Assembly: GCF_019443505.1 (NCBI RefSeq)
Contig: NZ_CP080377.1
Coordinates: 2,666,001 to 2,730,000 of the forward strand
Source: Janthinobacterium sp. PAMC25594
GTDB taxonomy: Bacteria; Pseudomonadota; Gammaproteobacteria; Burkholderiales; Burkholderiaceae_D
Reading direction: 5' to 3'
DNA: 64,000 nucleotides
A model generated the notes under the pieces. It searched no databases and was not told the origin of the DNA. It worked only from the letters and a program-made list of their open reading frames with translations. The translations under genes were made by a program, and so were the position numbers. Below are positions 61,831 through 64,000 of the stretch, one piece after another (within the stretch, counting starts at the first letter, position 1; each line of letters starts with the position of its first letter).

Positions 61831-61847
61831 ATCTTCAACGGTTCCCT

Positions 61848-62693
61848 ATGACTTTTACTGCAAGCATTGCCCGCCAGGACGCGCCCATCGGCATTTTTGA
61901 TTCCGGCGTGGGCGGCCTGTCGGTGCTGCGCCATATCCGCGCGCAGCTGCCGCAGGAAGATTTGATGTACTTTGCCGATTCCGGCTATGCGCCGTATGGC
62001 GACAAGACGGAACAGCAAGTGGTCGATCGTTCGCTGGCGATCACCGCCTTCTTATTGCAGCAAGGCGCGAAAGCACTGGTGGTGGCATGCAACACGGCCA
62101 CCATCGCCGCCATCAAGGCGCTGCGCGCGCGCTACCCCGACCTGCCCATCGTCGGCGTCGAACCGGGCCTCAAACCAGCGGCCGCCATCAGCCGCAACGG
62201 CAAGATCGCCGTGCTGGCCACGGAACGCGCCTTGCGCGGCGACAAGCTGCTGGCCCTGCGCGAACAGGTAAGCGCCGCCACGGGCGCCACGTTCATCTTG
62301 CAGCCCTGCATCGGCCTGGCCGACCGCATCGAGCAGTGCGAGCTGGGCAATGATCCGACGGACGCCACCAGCGCCATGCTGGAACGCTACATCGCGCCCA
62401 TGCTGGCGCAAGGCGTCGACACTCTGGTGCTCGGCTGCACGCACTACCCGTTCGTGCAAGACGCCATCGAACGCACGGTGCGCGCGCATACGCAGGAACA
62501 GATTACCCTGGTGGACACAGGCGACGCCGTGGCGCGCCAGCTGGCCCGCTTGCTCGACGCGGCAAGCCTGCGCCGCATCGACAACGAGGCCCCGCAGTTG
62601 CAGGGCTACACGACGGCCAGGGTCGAAGCATTGGCGAAAGCCTTCGCCGGTTTGCTGGACTTGCAGCCGCCCGTCACACACCTGTCCGTATGA
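61848..62693 (+). CDS. murI: Glutamate racemase
   Basis: 281-aa cofactor-independent racemase making D-glutamate for peptidoglycan. Family start IGIFDSGVGGLSVLRHI, then FADSGYAPYGDKT, first catalytic cysteine in VVACNTATIAAIK (Cys81), and second in VLGCTHYPFV (Cys197). Length normal. It begins 18 bases after the fumA terminator and is followed by the tRNA-His promoter. Confidence 0.95.
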   Translation: MTFTASIARQDAPIGIFDSGVGGLSVLRHIRAQLPQEDLMYFADSGYAPYGDKTEQQVVDRSLAITAFLLQQGAKALVVACNTATIAAIKALRARYPDLPIVGVEPGLKPAAAISRNGKIAVLATERALRGDKLLALREQVSAATGATFILQPCIGLADRIEQCELGNDPTDATSAMLERYIAPMLAQGVDTLVLGCTHYPFVQDAIERTVRAHTQEQITLVDTGDAVARQLARLLDAASLRRIDNEAPQLQGYTTARVEALAKAFAGLLDLQPPVTHLSV

Positions 62694-62760
62694 GCGGTGT
62701 GAGCAAAAGCGACCGTTTTCATGCAATCTTTCGATTCTTTAAAAAAGACTGCATTTAGAT

Positions 62761-62789
62761 TTGCCACTTCGCCGAGTTCTTTGTATAAT
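62761..62789 (+). promoter_or_regulatory. Sigma-70 promoter of tRNA-His
   Basis: TTGCCA (62761-62766), 17-base spacer, TATAAT (62784-62789), 46 bases before the mature tRNA. The best consensus promoter in the window. Confidence 0.8.
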
Positions 62790-62835
62790 TCGGCACCTGT
62801 TCAGAAAAACAGCTAAACAGGTAAGTAAGACAGTG

Positions 62836-62911
62836 GTGGCTGTAGCTCAGTTGGTAGAGTCCAGGATTGTGATTCCTGTTGTCGTGGGTTCGAGCCCCAT
62901 CAGCCACCCCA
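62836..62911 (+). tRNA. tRNA-His (anticodon GTG)
   Basis: 76 nt with encoded CCA. Acceptor GTGGCTG / CAGCCAC, D loop AGCTCAGTTGGTAGAG, anticodon loop TTGTGAT, T arm GTGGGTTCGAGCCCCAT. The G at 62835 would be the -1 guanosine pairing with C73. Confidence 0.96.
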
Positions 62912-62928
62912 CAGAATTAGCGGTAAAT

Positions 62929-62965
62929 AAAAGGGTTACATGCTTCGGCTTGTAACCCTTTTTTC
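62929..62965 (+). terminator. Rho-independent terminator of tRNA-His
   Basis: 12-bp arms AAAAGGGTTACA / TGTAACCCTTTT with a TGCTTCGGCT loop, then T's. Confidence 0.9.
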
Positions 62966-62977
62966 ATTTCCGCGCAC

Positions 62978-63106
62978 ATGCATGAGGCAACATCAGCCCT
63001 CTTCTCCCGCAGCATGTCCGGCGAAGGCAATCCCAGCTTCGACACCATTTTGAAGGTGATGCATGCACTCGGTTTGCAATTCCGCGCCGCAGCGCTGAAC
63101 ACCTGA
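62978..63106 (+). pseudogene. C-terminal remnant of a HigA2-like addiction-module antitoxin
   Basis: A 42-codon frame from an incidental ATG at 62978 reads LFSRSMSGEGNPSFDTILKV then MHALGLQFRAAALNT and stops. This is the end of the HTH and C-terminus of the COG3636-type antidote proteins, which have SGEGNPSFDTILKV almost exactly. The upstream half and the toxin partner are missing; tRNA-His and its terminator lie directly before it. A decayed toxin-antitoxin remnant next to a tRNA gene. Confidence 0.65.
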
Positions 63107-63134
63107 CCACCCATCAGGCGTGGCAGCGGTAAGA

Positions 63135-63581
63135 CTACCCCGCCAGCACCGACTGCACCGTCGTCGCCAGGTCGTCCAGGCGCACGGGTTTCACAAGGAA
63201 GTGGCGAAAGCCCACGGCCAGCGCGTCGTCCATGTACATGGGCAGGCTGTGGCCGGTGACGGCGATCAGCACGGCGTTGGCCGTTTCGGGATTGTGGTGC
63301 AGGCGGCGGCCGATTTCGATGCCGCTGATGCCGGGCATTTCGATGTCGAGGTAGACGGCGTCGGGCACGCACAGCTTGACTTGCTCGACGGCCATCTGCC
63401 AGTTGCGCACCACCACCGCGTGGTGGCCCAGCGCTTCGAGCAGCATGGCCAGCGATTCGCCCACTTCCTGGTTGTCGTCGACCACCAGCAGATTAAGTTT
63501 GCGCGCAGCACTTGCCGGCTGGTCGTCCTGGCGGCGTTCCATGGAGGAACTGCCTGGTGTCGTTTCAGTTGTCTGGCTCAT
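63135..63581 (-). CDS. Single-domain response regulator
   Basis: 148 aa from ATG 63581 (GAAGGT ribosome site); longer frames are not supported. After a polar 28-residue N-terminus comes one receiver domain: LLVVDDNQEVGESLAM, VYLDIEMPGISG with phospho-acceptor Asp79, IAVTGHS and FLVKPVRLDDL. There is no output domain, so it works by protein interaction or as a phosphorelay carrier, CheY/Spo0F style. It resembles the receiver of the hybrid kinase in this window. Divergent from the exported protein gene at the window end; no kinase is adjacent. Confidence 0.88.
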   Translation of the reverse strand: MSQTTETTPGSSSMERRQDDQPASAARKLNLLVVDDNQEVGESLAMLLEALGHHAVVVRNWQMAVEQVKLCVPDAVYLDIEMPGISGIEIGRRLHHNPETANAVLIAVTGHSLPMYMDDALAVGFRHFLVKPVRLDDLATTVQSVLAG

Positions 63582-63750
63582 TGTACCTTCACGTCTGACG
63601 GCTGCAAAAACGGCAGTATACAAGAAGCGCGCGCAATGCCGCCGCACCCGAGCAATGGTGCCAAGCAGCAATCCAGGCACCCCGCTGTACCGCGCCAGCA
63701 ACACTTCCCCACCCCGCGCGGAGAAAGCCAGCCCTACGCAGTTTGCGCAA

Positions 63751-63779
63751 TTGACGGATAAAATGAGAATCATTATCAT
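63751..63779 (+). promoter_or_regulatory. Fur-box promoter
   Basis: TTGACG (63751-63756), 17-base spacer, TATCAT (63774-63779). AATGAGAATCATTATC (63762-63777) matches the Fur consensus core at 15 of 16 bases and covers spacer and -10, so iron-bound Fur would block RNA polymerase. Controls the gene starting at 63869. Confidence 0.8.
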
Positions 63780-63868
63780 TCTTATCCCCTTGCGCCGGAC
63801 GCCTACGCCACGATGTTGTCGCGCCGCCTGAGCGAACGCGCAAACATTGTCATTACGGAGATCCATGC

Positions 63869-64000
63869 ATGGCCGCCACTTTTTCCCCATTGCCGTTTTC
63901 CCTGCGCCCGTGCGCGCTGGCCATCGCCCTCGCCTGCCTGGGCGCGTCCCTCGCCGCGCGGGCGCAAGATGCCAATAGCGCCAGTACAGCCGATAGCGCC
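63869..64000 (+). CDS. Iron-regulated exported protein, N-terminal fragment (probable TonB siderophore receptor)
   Basis: Only 44 codons are in the window. ATG 63869 has a GGAG site 8 bases upstream. The start MAATFSPLPFSLRPCALA then IALACLGASLAARAQDAN is a signal peptide cleaved after ARA, followed by a Ser/Ala-rich mature start. An alternative ATG at 63865 leads to a stop. With a Fur box in the promoter and a divergent regulator, an outer membrane siderophore receptor is the likeliest product, but the domain itself is outside the window. Confidence 0.6.
   Translation, partial: MAATFSPLPFSLRPCALAIALACLGASLAARAQDANSASTADSA

Overview
The window looks like a chromosomal segment of a GC-rich betaproteobacterium of the Oxalobacteraceae, most like Janthinobacterium. 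This is inferred from the style of the housekeeping proteins (GluQ-RS, long-form isocitrate lyase, Acs, class I fumarase, MurI), from two TonB receptors and a class A beta-lactamase, and from a GC-rich backbone broken by sharply AT-rich accessory DNA. No database search was possible.

Layout. 1-186: end of a Tsx-like outer membrane channel. 265-15332: a type VI secretion (T6SS) satellite locus: tssF, tssG, vgrG, a DUF2169 adaptor, a 1664-aa PAAR/Rhs effector with an AT-rich toxin tip, then about 3.7 kb of AT-rich immunity genes and immunity pseudogenes. 15412-23927: gluQ, a TonB receptor, a hybrid sensor kinase overlapping a class A beta-lactamase gene, and two small proteins. 24013-31068 (minus): a second T6SS module, vgrG - Tle3 lipase - Tla3 adaptor - PAAR. 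31283-40825: an esterase/TonB receptor/hydrolase/TetR group, a MarR-GNAT fusion, small unknowns, an SDR and an MHS-family transporter. 41162-42742: aceA with its own control region. 42924-43773: a BPSL0067/STY0301 pair, a probable third effector-immunity set.

About 44.3-56.9 kb is an integrative element next to the 3' end of tRNA-Ser(GGA). It carries a P4-type integrase, an overlapping arm-domain-only integrase relative, a stretch of about 0.7 kb packed with hairpins, a second tyrosine recombinase and an AlpA-like protein. Its cargo is a three-gene operon: GHKL ATPase-nuclease A, a C5 DNA methyltransferase, and GHKL ATPase-nuclease B. This is a MORC/MutL-type restriction-modification or defence system. 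Both ATPase genes are off in this sequence. A is split by a frameshift at an 11-base poly-G tract, suggesting phase variation. B is split by an IS481-family element of 1095 bp with a 6-bp target duplication; removing the element restores one 719-codon frame. A perfect 21-bp palindrome lies at the operon's likely transcription start.

The right end (57252-64000) is core metabolism and housekeeping: acs, a YqhA-family membrane protein, fumA, murI, tRNA-His, a truncated antitoxin, a single-domain response regulator, and the start of an exported protein behind a Fur-box promoter.

Taken together the window holds three separate antibacterial effector sets plus one mobile defence island. aceA, acs and fumA are compatible with growth on acetate or fatty acids.
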